A DNA stretch of 64,000 nt from Desmonostoc muscorum LEGE 12446 (GTDB taxonomy: Bacteria; Cyanobacteriota; Cyanobacteriia; Cyanobacteriales; Nostocaceae), in contig NZ_JADEXS020000001.1 of NCBI RefSeq assembly GCF_015207005.2, positions 7,711,001 through 7,775,000 of the forward strand, given 5' to 3'. Positions 1-9,629 of the stretch are shown here, piece after piece. Below the pieces are notes generated by a model, which was given only the letters and a program-made list of their open reading frames with translations, did not search any database and was not told where the DNA came from. The position numbers were made by a program, and so were the translations under genes. Numbering within the stretch: position 1 is the first letter of the stretch; every line of letters starts with the position of its first letter.

Positions 1-602
<602 letters not shown>

Positions 603-664
603 TTATCCTTCCCAGAAGTCACTCTTTTTACTTATCAAATCACGTACTGTGCAACTTTCCCACA

Positions 665-690
665 CCCCGCTCTTTCCCCCTTGAGCGGGG
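665..690 (-). promoter_or_regulatory. Stem-loop in the presumed rbcL leader
   Basis: CCCCGCTC at 665-672 pairs perfectly with GAGCGGGG at 683-690, leaving a 10-nt loop. It sits 66-91 bp upstream of the rbcL ATG. Cyanobacterial rbcL usually has a long 5' leader, so this would be transcribed as an 8-bp GC-rich hairpin. No poly-U run follows in the rbcL direction, so a simple terminator is unlikely. A regulatory role is inference. Confidence 0.45.
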
Positions 691-1244
691 AGAAGATCGG
701 GAAAAACTTTTGTTAGGGGTTGCCTTTGGTAGAGGTTAGCAGCTTTTTTGCGGCGGACACTTTGGTAGCGGTGGTAACCCTCCTCACCAGTGTTCTCCCC
801 TTCTAGGGGCACACGACCTAGCGCTTCTACTGTTTCCTCTCCCTACACATCAAAATTCTTTTTTATCTGTTTCTCGCACTCGACTAAACCTTCTCAATTT
901 CACCAAAACTCCCGCATTTTGCGGTCAGCATTTAGATAATTCCCCCATAAACTGGGGTATTCAGGGGATTGGGCTGGCTGGCACACATTCCCGCCTCTAC
1001 ACTCCTTTTATCTTCCCCTTAGTTGGAAAAGATACTAGAAAAGAATTTGCTTGACAGAGATTTAGCAGAGTGGTAAGTGAAAGATAAAAAATTGCACACC
1101 ACGTAATTTGTAGCTTGTTTCACAATATATCAAGAATTCGATAAGTTATTCTTTGAAAGTTTTTAACTTATTTATTTAAATTTGTTATTACATAAAGATT
1201 TAAACTTTTTGTTAAGAAAGATTTACAAAATGTCATCAATGGTG

Positions 1245-1331
1245 TGGGGACTGGGGACTGGGGATTGGGGACTGGGGACTGGGGACTGGGGGCTGGGGAC
1301 TGGGGACTAGGGACTGGGGACTGGGGACTAG
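1245..1331. repeat. Heptanucleotide tandem repeat tract (GGGGACT type)
   Basis: About a dozen near-perfect copies of a 7-bp unit GGGGACT, with GGGGATT and GGGACTA variants. This is the short tandemly repeated repetitive (STRR) class known from heterocystous cyanobacteria. An inverted counterpart (CCCAATCCCCAGTC) follows at about 1366-1387, so the two could pair. Confidence 0.9.
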
Positions 1332-1454
1332 GAAATAAATATTTAGGAATACTTTCTTAGTCAGTACCCAATCCCCAGTCTCCAACCCCAATGTTTAAAA
1401 AATCGAAGCTAGGGGAACACTGAAGTTAACCAAAAGCCAGTTTAGGTAACGGCT

Positions 1455-2561
1455 ATGGGTAGTGTCTTCAAAGGAAATGCGATCGTGGTATTGTTTTGCA
1501 AGCGTACTAGTTTATTGATTACTTCTGTCTTGCTGGGGTTAATAACTCTACCCAGTATGGGATGGGCACAAAAAACGCCTGACATTAATTCATCTGATTT
1601 AGCTCCTGCTTACCCATCTTCACCACCGCCTCCGCGAGTAGATCCTTTACCCGATGCACGGGGAGTGCAAGAAAATTCGCCAGAAACCGATTATCGTGTG
1701 GGCAACTTACTGGCAGATGTTACGGGTAATCTTTGGGTAGGTTCTTGGCGGGGACTATCGCGGATTGACCCGAAAACTGGCAAGATTGTTTCTCGTGTGA
1801 GCTTACCGAATGTTGCCATTGGTGCTTTAGCCCAAGACAAAGTAGGACGCTTGTGGGTGGGAAGTTATGGCGGACTGATGCGAGTAGATCCCCGCACGAG
1901 CGAAATTACCGCGCAGAATTTATTTTTGCCTTCTAGACGGGTGTTGTCACTGTTAGTTGACAAACGGGGCTATTTGTGGGCTGGAACTGACAGTGGTTTA
2001 GCCCTAATTAGTCCCGACCAAGGTTTGATTATGACAACATTAAAAAATCTGCCTGGTGTCAGTGCTAATACCTTGACTTTGGATGCTGAAGGTCAACTGT
2101 GGGTTGGCACTCTTGATGGAGTAGTACGGGTTAATACTGCCAGTGCTGGGATTATGAAGCGAATCGCAGATTTACCGGGAACCACCGTCCAAGCCTTAGC
2201 TATCAGTCCAGAAGGCTTGATTTGGGCAGGAATGCCGAATAATTTGCTAGTTATTAACCCAAAAACTGGGGCAGTGTTGCGGTCTGTAACGCGGTTGCGT
2301 GGGCGTAACGTCACAGCAGTACGTTTTGCTAAAGATGGTAGTGTCTGGGTCGGTACTAACAATGGTTTGTTACGATTAAATCCAAATACCGGAGCTGTGT
2401 TAGACGCTGAAGTTGCTGGACTTCCTTCTAGTCGGATTCTTGCCCTTGCACCTGACATCGGCGATAAATTGTGGATCGGTACTAGTGAAGGTCTAGCTTG
2501 GTTAATGCCCAAAATGAGCAGTGCAAAACCCCATATTGCTTTCAGTCGCGCCGTGAAGTAG
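1455..2561 (+). CDS. Secreted beta-propeller protein with seven Reg_prop-like repeats
   Basis: 368 aa. The N-terminus has a basic stretch, a hydrophobic core (LLITSVLLGLITLPSMGWAQ) and a likely signal-peptidase site near residue 39, so export is predicted. After a proline-rich linker (about residues 50-75) there are seven repeats of roughly 42 residues, each with a core such as NLWVGSWRGLSRIDPKTG, RLWVGSYGGLMRVDPRT, SVWVGTNNGLLRLNPNTG or KLWIGTSEGLAWL. The W-V/A/I-G-T/S...GL-R-DP pattern is that of two-component-regulator propeller repeats. Seven copies fit one closed seven-bladed propeller. No kinase, output or catalytic domain is attached, so a binding or scaffold role in the periplasm is inferred. 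The ATG at 1455 is the first in frame that includes the signal peptide. Confidence 0.8.
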   Translation: MGSVFKGNAIVVLFCKRTSLLITSVLLGLITLPSMGWAQKTPDINSSDLAPAYPSSPPPPRVDPLPDARGVQENSPETDYRVGNLLADVTGNLWVGSWRGLSRIDPKTGKIVSRVSLPNVAIGALAQDKVGRLWVGSYGGLMRVDPRTSEITAQNLFLPSRRVLSLLVDKRGYLWAGTDSGLALISPDQGLIMTTLKNLPGVSANTLTLDAEGQLWVGTLDGVVRVNTASAGIMKRIADLPGTTVQALAISPEGLIWAGMPNNLLVINPKTGAVLRSVTRLRGRNVTAVRFAKDGSVWVGTNNGLLRLNPNTGAVLDAEVAGLPSSRILALAPDIGDKLWIGTSEGLAWLMPKMSSAKPHIAFSRAVK

Positions 2562-2597
2562 GGACTAGGGACTGGGGACTAGGGACTGGGGACTAGG
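2562..2597. repeat. Heptanucleotide repeat (GGGACTA/GGGGACT)
   Basis: Five consecutive 7-bp units begin at the stop codon of the propeller gene and continue into the panB upstream region. Same STRR class as at 1245-1331. Confidence 0.85.
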
Positions 2598-2681
2598 AAA
2601 ATTGATTCCTAATACCCAATACTTAATAACCAATGCCTAATCCCCAATCTAAAATCCAAAATCTAAAATCCAAAATTGGCA

Positions 2682-3452
2682 ATGGCAATCACTACCCAGC
2701 AATTAATTCAATGGAAACAACAGGGACGTTCAATTGTGGCGTTGACCGCCTGGGATTATGCGATCGCTCAACTCCTCGACGCAGCTGGTGTAGACTTAAT
2801 CCTCGTAGGTGACTCTATGGCAGTAGTTCTAGGCCATGAAACAACTCTGCCGATAACTTTAGATGAAATGATTTACCACGCCAAAGCTGTGCGTCGAGGA
2901 GTTAGACGCGCTTTTTTACTGGTTGATTTACCGTTTTTGACCTACCAGGAAAGCATCCAACAAGCGATACATTCAGCTGGTAGAGTTTTGAAAGAGACTG
3001 GAGCGCAAGGCGTCAAGTTAGAGGGTGGTTATCCAGAAATGGTAGAGACAGTTGCCCGTTTGGTGAAAGCCGGAATTCCAGTTATGGGTCATGTTGGTTT
3101 GACACCCCAATCAGTACATCAACTCGGTTTGCGACAACAGGGTAAATCCGAAGAAGCGAGTGAGAGAATTTTAAATGAAGCGATCGCTCTCGAACAAGCT
3201 GGTGCTTTTGCCATGTTGTTAGAGCATATACCCGCAGATTTGGCAATGCACATTACACAAAAACTTACCATTCCCACAATTGGTATTGGTGCAGGACCTC
3301 ACTGTGACGGCCAAGTTTTAGTTACCTCAGATGTACTCGGTCTTGCAGAGAAGAATCCACCATTTGCCAAGGTTTACACAAATTTGCGGGAGACCATTAC
3401 TAAAGCCGTGCAAGATTATGCCTTAGAAGTGCGAGAACGGAAGTTTCCCTAA
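2682..3452 (+). CDS. panB: 3-methyl-2-oxobutanoate hydroxymethyltransferase
   Basis: 256 aa. PanB makes ketopantoate from 2-oxoisovalerate and 5,10-methylene-THF, the first committed step of pantothenate (CoA) synthesis in the cytoplasm. Family motifs are clear: [34 protein letters not shown] (metal-binding Asp), [39 protein letters not shown]. Length is normal. The reading frame also contains a TTG two codons upstream at 2676; the ATG at 2682 (MAITTQQL) is preferred. Repeat-derived AATCTAAAATCCAAAATC units reach to within a few bases of the start, and no convincing Shine-Dalgarno is visible. Confidence 0.95.
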   Translation: MAITTQQLIQWKQQGRSIVALTAWDYAIAQLLDAAGVDLILVGDSMAVVLGHETTLPITLDEMIYHAKAVRRGVRRAFLLVDLPFLTYQESIQQAIHSAGRVLKETGAQGVKLEGGYPEMVETVARLVKAGIPVMGHVGLTPQSVHQLGLRQQGKSEEASERILNEAIALEQAGAFAMLLEHIPADLAMHITQKLTIPTIGIGAGPHCDGQVLVTSDVLGLAEKNPPFAKVYTNLRETITKAVQDYALEVRERKFP

Positions 3453-3964
3453 ACAAATGCGATGAATTTACAGAATCTGCGACGATTTTGATTTTCTACA
3501 GAAATATGTCTACATCGTAGGGGGATACATTCAAAGTCTCTGCCCTGGTAAGCTATCGATTATCAATTTTTAAACTTTTATTTTACAACCACATTGAACA
3601 CAGAGGTGTTAAATACCGTTAACAAACTAACACTGGTGATTGTGCTGAAAGCTGAGTTTTTATTAAAAATTATAAACAAAGCTATCAGTTTTTGGATAGT
3701 GAGTTACTACTCTCGAAAATGTTAAGAAAAATTCGGATAATTGATAGCCTATTAGGAGAGAGGTGTTGCAGATAAAAATTAAAAGTAAAATCGAATTTAA
3801 GTATTAAAGCGGAAACAACATAATTCACCTCCGAAAATTCCGCAATTGCCACCAGGACAATTGTAGAAACCCAGTGTAGTCTTTAACTAGAAAAACAGTA
3901 TCAGGCAGTTACTAGACAAAATGCCAACGATTGCCACTAAACTTTTATAATATTTGTCGTTCTT
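3453..3964. other. Intergenic region without recognised gene
   Basis: AT-rich, 510 bp. No long ORF, tandem repeat or clear inverted repeat was found on either strand. It probably carries the promoter of the 59-aa ORF that follows. Confidence 0.5.
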
Positions 3965-4144
3965 ATGACTCCAAAAGACACCAAAATTAAATTTCCTCTT
4001 TGGCAATATCTCAACCAGCCCTTATTTAGTAGCGATACTAAATTAGTATTGAATCCCCATCGCTTTGCATTGATCTGGCGTCTTCAACTGCTAGAACGCT
4101 GCTGGACCAAAGAATGTGACGCTAAGGGGCCTCAACAGCATTAA
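3965..4144 (+). CDS. Small conserved-looking protein of 59 aa, function unknown
   Basis: The ORF begins ATGACTCCAAAAGAC and encodes MTPKDTKIKFPLWQYLNQPL, then a SSDTKLVLNPHRFALIWRLQ stretch and LLERCWTKECDAKGPQQH. The composition (W, L, R, aromatic residues, one Cys pair) is protein-like rather than random. It converges on the symporter gene with only 20 bp between the two stop codons. I do not recognise a named domain. It is short enough to be missed by length cut-offs. No function is proposed. Confidence 0.6.
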   Translation: MTPKDTKIKFPLWQYLNQPLFSSDTKLVLNPHRFALIWRLQLLERCWTKECDAKGPQQH

Positions 4145-4164
4145 CTACATCAAAAGCCGACAAA

Positions 4165-5460
4165 CTAAGCCTCGTCTACAGTACGGGGCTTTTTACCGTC
4201 CAGTAAGGTACTAACAGTCATGTCTCCCATGACATTAATCGCAGTACGGCAGCGATCCAAAAACCAATCTACAGTCACGAGCAAAGCTATGTACTGGGTA
4301 GGTAAACCTACAGAAGTAAACACCAGTGTCATTGTTACTAGTCCAGCATTGGGAATGTTCGCTGCACCGACGGATGCAAAAATCGAGGTGAGGATGACAA
4401 TTACTTGCTGTCCCAGACTCAAATGTTGCCCAATTAGTTGGGAAATATACAATGCAGACATTGCTTCATAGAGGGCAGTACCATCATTGTTGAAATTTGC
4501 TCCTACTAATGCTCCCAGGGCAGCAGAGGATTCCCTTAAACCAATTTTTGTTTGCAAGACCTCAAAGGTTACGGGCATTGTCGCCGCCGAGGAAGAAGTC
4601 GAGAAAGCTGTCAAAAAGGCATCAGAACCGCCAGCTAGAAACTTTAGGGGGTGTACCCAAGAACCAAATTTGACTCTGGTGAGGTAGTAGCAAGCTTGTA
4701 TTAGCAGTGCTAGCAGCACCGCCACAATGAATGCACCCAAAGATTGAAAGGGGACAAAGCCTTCTTTGGCAACAGTTTTAGCTACAATCCCAAAGACTGC
4801 CAAAGGCACCAAGGCAATTACCCAATTGAGGATGCGGACTACTGCTTCAAACAAAATCCCGATGACGTCTTCAATGGGCTGATATCCGTTCTTTCCTTGG
4901 GCAATTTGTTCGGATTTTAATGCCCGCAGAACAATGCCAAAACTCAGGGCAATGACAATTAGTTGGATGACATTATTATCAACTAACGGCTTGAGGACAG
5001 CTTCTGGTACAGCATCTTTAATCAGTCCCCAAGGGTCAAGACTTTGACCTGTAATTTGTGTACTTGTTGAGGTGACTACATTATTGCCCCAGGTTCCTGG
5101 ACGCAGGACGTTTGCTACAAAAAGTCCCACTAAAATAGCTACGGTAGTGTTGGTTAAAAGTAGCACTGCTAGCCGCCGTCCGGCTGTACCAGGGATATTT
5201 GTAGTCATCAAAGTATGCAGCACTGCTACCAAAATTAGGGGTGTAGCTAAGGCGCGGAGAGCCTTTAACACCAACTCAGCCGGAATTGCTAAATTGTTAA
5301 TCAGGGCGGCGTTGGTGGGACTGGGATTTCCTGCACCAAGGGCAATGCCGACGCTAACGGCGGCTATTAAGGCGATAACAATTTGTAACGTCAGAGGAAT
5401 ACGCTGCCACCAAGGCCTAGCTTTGGTTTCAGGTGAAGTAGGATTTTCTGGATGACTCAT
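4165..5460 (-). CDS. Dicarboxylate/amino acid:cation symporter (DAACS family)
   Basis: 431 aa integral inner-membrane protein of the GltP/DctA type, which imports glutamate or C4-dicarboxylates with Na+ or H+. After a short polar N-terminus (residues 1-20) there are about eight hydrophobic segments. The family signatures are visible: a serine-rich hairpin (AFSTSSSAATMPVTFEVL, about residues 288-305) and the transport-domain motif GANFNNDGTALYEAMSALY, followed by ANIPNAGLVTM. The usual NMDGT is NNDGT here. Length is normal. It is transcribed divergently from dnaE-N. Substrate cannot be decided from sequence by eye. Confidence 0.9.
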   Translation of the reverse strand: MSHPENPTSPETKARPWWQRIPLTLQIVIALIAAVSVGIALGAGNPSPTNAALINNLAIPAELVLKALRALATPLILVAVLHTLMTTNIPGTAGRRLAVLLLTNTTVAILVGLFVANVLRPGTWGNNVVTSTSTQITGQSLDPWGLIKDAVPEAVLKPLVDNNVIQLIVIALSFGIVLRALKSEQIAQGKNGYQPIEDVIGILFEAVVRILNWVIALVPLAVFGIVAKTVAKEGFVPFQSLGAFIVAVLLALLIQACYYLTRVKFGSWVHPLKFLAGGSDAFLTAFSTSSSAATMPVTFEVLQTKIGLRESSAALGALVGANFNNDGTALYEAMSALYISQLIGQHLSLGQQVIVILTSIFASVGAANIPNAGLVTMTLVFTSVGLPTQYIALLVTVDWFLDRCRTAINVMGDMTVSTLLDGKKPRTVDEA

Positions 5461-5642
5461 TGGTTAGATGCGGATTGACTGCTGTAACTATTAAAACCAC
5501 ACTTGTGACAGTGGCAAATCCGGAAAAACAGGAGCTTTATTTTTGTGTAAAAACTGCTAATCTAAGATCCCGTTGTTTTGCAAAATTCGGCTCGAAAGGG
5601 TAGCCCCTGAGAGATATTTTTGGCTTGTGCTTGGAGGCGCTT

Positions 5643-8273
5643 ATGTCCTTTGTCCCTTTGCATATTCACAGCGACTACAGTTTGCTTGATGGAGCAAGTC
5701 AGCTACCAGAGTTGGTGGAGCGAGCGATCGCATTGGGAATGAAAGCGATCGCCCTTACCGATCATGGTGTCATGTATGGCGCAGTTGAATTGATTAAAAT
5801 TTGCCGTAGTCAAAATATTAAGCCGATTATCGGCAATGAAATGTATGTCATTAACGGCGATATTGAAAAACAAGAACGCCGTCCGAAATATCACCAAGTA
5901 GTTTTAGCTAAAAATACCAAAGGTTACAAAAATTTAGTCAAATTAACCACAATTTCTCACCTCAAAGGTGTTCAAGGCAAAGGAATTTTTTCTCGTCCTT
6001 GTATTAATAAAGATTTACTCAAAGAATATCATGAAGGGTTGATTGTTACTAGCGCTTGTTTGGGTGGAGAAGTTCCCCAAGCAATTCTCAGTGGTAGACC
6101 AGATGCAGCGCGGAAAGTCGCTCAGTGGTATAAAGATGTATTTGGTGATGATTATTATTTAGAAATTCAAGACCACGGTTCCCAAGAAGACCGAATTGTA
6201 AATGTTGAAATAGTTAAAATTGCGCGGGAATTAGGTATTAAATTTATTGCTACCAATGATTCGCATTTTATTTCTTGTTTTGACGTTGAAGCACACGACG
6301 CTTTGCTATGTATTCAGACTGGCAAATTAATTATTGAAGATAAGCGGATGCGTTATAGCGGCACAGAATATCTCAAATCTGGTGAAGAGATGAAGCAGCT
6401 ATTTCGTGACCATTTGCTGGATGATGTGATTGAAGAGGCGATCGCCACCACTGAAGAAGTCGCCGAGAAAGTCGAGCCTTACCATATTATGGGTGAGCCT
6501 CAAATTCCTACTCCGCCAATTCCCTCTGGTCATACTGCTGATACCTACGCCGAAGATGTTGCATGGAACGGACTTTTAGAAAGGTTAAGTCGCAAATCCC
6601 GGAATGAAGTCGATTCCGTCTATAAAGAAAGATTGGAATACGAACTAAAAATGATTCAGCAGATGGGATTTTCCAAATACTTTTTAGTTGTATGGGATTA
6701 CATTAAATTTGCCAGAGATAATAATATTCCCGTGGGACCTGGACGCGGTTCGGCGGCTGGTTCATTAGTTGCCTATGCAATGCGAATTACCAACATTGAT
6801 CCTGTACATCATGGGCTATTGTTTGAGCGGTTTTTGAACCCAGAACGAAAATCCATGCCTGATATTGATACGGATTTCTGTATTGAACAACGAGATAAAG
6901 TGATTGATTATGTAACTGAGAAATACGGTGCAGATCGAGTTGCTCAAATTATTACCTTTAACCGCCTAACTTCTAAAGCAGTTTTAAAAGATGTCGCCAG
7001 AGTATTAAATATTCCCTACGGTGAAGCCGACAAAATGGCGAAATTAATTCCTGTGGTGCGGGGGAAACCAACTAAACTCAAGGTGATGATTTCCGATCAA
7101 ACTCCAGAACCAGAGTTTAAAGAAAAATATGATAAAGAACCACATGTTCGCCATTGGATTGATATGGCGATGCGAATTGAAGGAACTAACAAAACCTTTG
7201 GTGTTCATGCAGCGGGTGTAGTGATTTCAGATGAACCACTAGATGAAATTGTACCGCTCCAAAAGAATAATGATGGTTCTGTAATTACCCAGTATTTCAT
7301 GGAAGATCTGGAATCAATGGGTTTGTTGAAAATGGATTTTCTGGGTTTGCGTAACTTGACGCTAATTCAAAAAACCCTTGATTTAATTCAAGAAACTAAA
7401 GGATATCGTGTTGATCCAGATGAAATTACCCGCCAGGAAAGAAAAGCACAAAAGATATTAGCTAAAGGCGAACATAGCACCCTGCCAAAAGATGTCCAAA
7501 AAACTTATGAACTATTAGAAGCTGGTGAGTTAGAAGGAATATTTCAATTGGAATCTTCGGGAATGCGTCAAATAGTCCGAGATTTGAAGCCTTCTAATAT
7601 AGAAGATATTTCTTCAATTTTGGCACTTTATCGACCGGGGCCATTAGATGCAGGACTGATTCCGAAATTTATTAACCGCAAACACGGTCGAGAAAATATT
7701 GATTATGAACACAGTATTTTAGAACCAATATTAGACGAAACTTATGGAATCATGGTCTATCAAGAGCAAATCATGAAAATTGCTCAGGATATGGCTGGAT
7801 ATTCTTTAGGTCAAGCTGATTTGCTGCGTCGGGCAATGGGGAAAAAGAAAGTTTCCGAGATGCAAAAGCAGCGGGAAAAATTCGTCGATGGCTCGGCAAA
7901 AAATGGTGTGAAAAAACAAGTAGCTGAAGAATTATTCGAGCAGATGTTGAAGTTTGCTGAATATTGTTTAAGTTCTGATACGGAAGTATTGACTGTAGAA
8001 TATGGATTTTTGCCGATTGGCAAAATTGTCGAAAAAGGCATTGAATGTAGTGTGTACAGTGTTGATAATTATGGGAATGTTTATAGTCAACCTGTGGCAC
8101 AGTGGCACGATCGCGGACAGCAAGAGGTGTTTGAATATTGTTTAGAAGATGGTTCAGTGATTCGGGCAACAAAAGACCATAAATTTATGACTATTGATGG
8201 TCAAATGTTGCCTATTGATGAAATATTTGAACGCGAATTAGATTTGATGCGGGTGGAGGGTTTGCCGAATTGA
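5643..8273 (+). CDS. dnaE-N: DNA polymerase III alpha subunit, N-terminal half with split-intein N fragment
   Basis: 876 aa from the ATG at 5643, which has GGAG seven bases upstream; the upstream in-frame TTG at 5625 is less likely. Residues 1-774 are the N-terminal extein of the replicative polymerase: PHP domain ([20 protein letters not shown]), then the Pol III palm with [16 protein letters not shown] and the catalytic PDIDTDF, ending KFAEY. Residues 775-876 are the N half of the naturally split DnaE intein. The second half (intein C plus polymerase C-terminus) is encoded elsewhere in such genomes, and the two products join by protein trans-splicing to give active polymerase. The separate stop codon right after the intein half confirms the split. 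Confidence 0.97.
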   Translation: MSFVPLHIHSDYSLLDGASQLPELVERAIALGMKAIALTDHGVMYGAVELIKICRSQNIKPIIGNEMYVINGDIEKQERRPKYHQVVLAKNTKGYKNLVKLTTISHLKGVQGKGIFSRPCINKDLLKEYHEGLIVTSACLGGEVPQAILSGRPDAARKVAQWYKDVFGDDYYLEIQDHGSQEDRIVNVEIVKIARELGIKFIATNDSHFISCFDVEAHDALLCIQTGKLIIEDKRMRYSGTEYLKSGEEMKQLFRDHLLDDVIEEAIATTEEVAEKVEPYHIMGEPQIPTPPIPSGHTADTYAEDVAWNGLLERLSRKSRNEVDSVYKERLEYELKMIQQMGFSKYFLVVWDYIKFARDNNIPVGPGRGSAAGSLVAYAMRITNIDPVHHGLLFERFLNPERKSMPDIDTDFCIEQRDKVIDYVTEKYGADRVAQIITFNRLTSKAVLKDVARVLNIPYGEADKMAKLIPVVRGKPTKLKVMISDQTPEPEFKEKYDKEPHVRHWIDMAMRIEGTNKTFGVHAAGVVISDEPLDEIVPLQKNNDGSVITQYFMEDLESMGLLKMDFLGLRNLTLIQKTLDLIQETKGYRVDPDEITRQERKAQKILAKGEHSTLPKDVQKTYELLEAGELEGIFQLESSGMRQIVRDLKPSNIEDISSILALYRPGPLDAGLIPKFINRKHGRENIDYEHSILEPILDETYGIMVYQEQIMKIAQDMAGYSLGQADLLRRAMGKKKVSEMQKQREKFVDGSAKNGVKKQVAEELFEQMLKFAEYCLSSDTEVLTVEYGFLPIGKIVEKGIECSVYSVDNYGNVYSQPVAQWHDRGQQEVFEYCLEDGSVIRATKDHKFMTIDGQMLPIDEIFERELDLMRVEGLPN
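7965..8270 (+). other. DnaE split intein, N-terminal fragment (IntN, 102 aa)
   Basis: Begins with the nucleophilic Cys1 ([14 protein letters not shown]) directly after extein residues AEY. Block B is [10 protein letters not shown] with the expected Thr-x-x-His. It ends with [14 protein letters not shown]. At 102 residues it matches the length of the well-known Nostoc punctiforme DnaE IntN. The fourth residue is Ser where the N. punctiforme version, from memory, has Tyr. Confidence 0.95.
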
Positions 8274-8310
8274 GATCAGGGAGTGGGGGAGACGCGGAGA
8301 TTAATGCCCA

Positions 8311-8417
8311 ATGACTAATAGACTTCTTGCATAAATATTTTTTTGTCTCACGCAGAGGCGCAGAGGCGCAGAGAAAAGAACGCAAAGAAAGACTTTTGCA
8401 AGAGGTCTAATGACTAA
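8311..8417. mobile_element. 91-bp MITE-like element with 8-bp flanking duplication
   Basis: TAGACTTCTTGCA at 8319-8331 and TGCAAGAGGTCTA at 8397-8409 form 13-bp terminal inverted repeats with one mismatch. ATGACTAA occurs directly at both outer edges (8311-8318 and 8410-8417), as expected for a target-site duplication. The interior contains GCAGAGGCGCAGAGGCGCAG repeats and no ORF. The right copy of the duplication abuts the stop codon of the VOC gene. Confidence 0.7.
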
Positions 8418-8795
8418 TTATGCTGGTTCGTGGCAAACAGCTTCTATGCGATACCCGTCGGGATCAATCACAAAAGCGGCATAATAATGGGGGTGATAAT
8501 TTGGGCGTAATCCGGGTTTACCGTCGTCCTTGGCTCCTGAAGCGATCGCTTGTTCATAAAAAGCATCGATATCAGCGCGATTATTAGCGGTAAATGCCAG
8601 ATGAAAGCCCCTTGATACCTCATGGGTAAACTTTTGGCGACTCATAAGCCAAAACCTGGGGAAATTATCAGCACCATAACCAGCAATGTCAGTCAAATTA
8701 AAAATCCGCTTGATGCCTAACGGCGCAAGCACAGCGTCATAGAAAGCTAGGCTGCGTTCTAAGTTACTGACGCCAAAGGATATATGGTCAAACAT
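8418..8795 (-). CDS. VOC (glyoxalase/bleomycin-resistance-like) family protein
   Basis: 125 aa, one complete vicinal-oxygen-chelate domain. It starts MFDHISFGVSNLERSLAFYD, the usual first beta-alpha unit with a metal-ligand His at position 4, and ends PHYYAAFVIDPDGYRIEAVC, where the DPDGxxIE motif supplies the glutamate ligand. The family includes glyoxalases, dioxygenases and resistance proteins; the substrate cannot be assigned. A 41-bp sequence that starts 24 bp upstream of its ATG is repeated beyond the neighbouring toxin-antitoxin pair. Confidence 0.85.
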   Translation of the reverse strand: MFDHISFGVSNLERSLAFYDAVLAPLGIKRIFNLTDIAGYGADNFPRFWLMSRQKFTHEVSRGFHLAFTANNRADIDAFYEQAIASGAKDDGKPGLRPNYHPHYYAAFVIDPDGYRIEAVCHEPA

Positions 8796-8818
8796 AAGCT
8801 TTGATTTTTAGATCAAGT

Positions 8819-8859
8819 ACTTACAATATTTTTCAACAAAACGGCATCTCAAGAGCGAT
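8819..8859. repeat. 41-bp direct repeat, left copy
   Basis: Begins ACTTACAATATTTTTCAACA and ends AAGAGCGAT. It matches 9726-9766 at 40 of 41 positions in the same orientation. The two copies bracket the DUF433/DUF5615 gene pair. Confidence 0.9.
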
Positions 8860-8966
8860 ATGAATACAAATAATCTGAGAATTTAAGTATAAAAAAATGT
8901 GCGAATTATTCGAGTGGATGATTCGTCTATACTAGATTGAAGTTTTAAACAGATCGCAAGACTGCC

Positions 8967-9281
8967 ATGACCTCTGAAATTACTTATCCTCACATAGAAA
9001 AACTACAGAGTCAGGCTGCTCACTTACAAAGACTGCCTCGCATTCGAGTCGCTCAACTTGTGATGGATTATATAGCTTATGGCTGGTCCGTTGAAGAGAT
9101 GTGCCGCCAGCATCCTTACTTACGCCCTGCTGAAGCCTACGCAGCAATGGGGTATTACTTTGACCATCAAGACGAGATTGATAATGAGATTCGCGCTGAA
9201 TGGGAACAAGCACAACAAGCGAAAGTTCAGGCTCCAACTTCTCCGTTTGCTATACGAATGAGGGCTAGGGGACTTTTATAA
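8967..9281 (+). CDS. DUF433-family antitoxin-like protein
   Basis: 104 aa. The core IRVAQLVMDYIAYGWSVEEMCRQHPYLRPAEAYAAMGYYFDHQDEID follows the DUF433 pattern: a short strand, an HTH-like helix pair with G-x-S-x-E-E, then a Y-x-x-x-H-x-x-E-I-D helix. DUF433 proteins are commonly paired with DUF5615 PIN-like proteins and are thought to be antitoxins. The stop codon is immediately followed by the GTG start of the DUF5615 gene, so translational coupling is likely. Toxin-antitoxin function is inferred from pairing. A paralogous pair lies at 62276-62931. Confidence 0.8.
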   Translation: MTSEITYPHIEKLQSQAAHLQRLPRIRVAQLVMDYIAYGWSVEEMCRQHPYLRPAEAYAAMGYYFDHQDEIDNEIRAEWEQAQQAKVQAPTSPFAIRMRARGLL

Positions 9282-9629
9282 GTGACAATTAAGTTGTACA
9301 TGGATGTTCATGTCCCTCAAGCCATCACCGATCAGCTTCGTCGCCGTAATGTAGATGTTCTCAGTGCGATCGAGGATAATGCAGATGAATTGCCCGACGA
9401 TGAACTTTTAGAACGTGTTCGATTGCTGGGGCGAGTAATTTTTACACAAGATATTCGCTTTAAGGCAATGGCCCAAGATTGGCAAGGCCAAGGTAAATCC
9501 TTTGCAGGACTTATTTTTGGGCATCAATTAGGAGGTACAATTGGGCAATATGTCAAAGATTTAGAGCTAATTGCACAAGCCTCTGAGCAGGATGAGTGGT
9601 TGAACACTATTGAATACTTGCCTTTGTAG
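9282..9629 (+). CDS. DUF5615 PIN-like toxin candidate
   Basis: 115 aa, GTG start directly abutting the upstream DUF433 stop. MTIKLYMDVHVPQAITDQLR carries the first acidic residue of a PIN-like fold (usual form LxDExL/V), and GRVIFTQDIRFKAMA the second (usual T-x-D-x-D-F). The tail SFAGLIFGHQL matches the GII/LI strand of the family. PIN-like proteins are Mg-dependent RNases; RNase activity here is inference, and some catalytic positions look altered (MDVH for LDED). The gene pair is bracketed by 41-bp direct repeats. Confidence 0.78.
   Translation: MTIKLYMDVHVPQAITDQLRRRNVDVLSAIEDNADELPDDELLERVRLLGRVIFTQDIRFKAMAQDWQGQGKSFAGLIFGHQLGGTIGQYVKDLELIAQASEQDEWLNTIEYLPL

Noticed and set aside
603..812. 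69-codon minus-strand frame in the rbcL leader
   Set aside because: No domain, overlaps the leader stem, composition unlike a protein; treated as untranslated leader.
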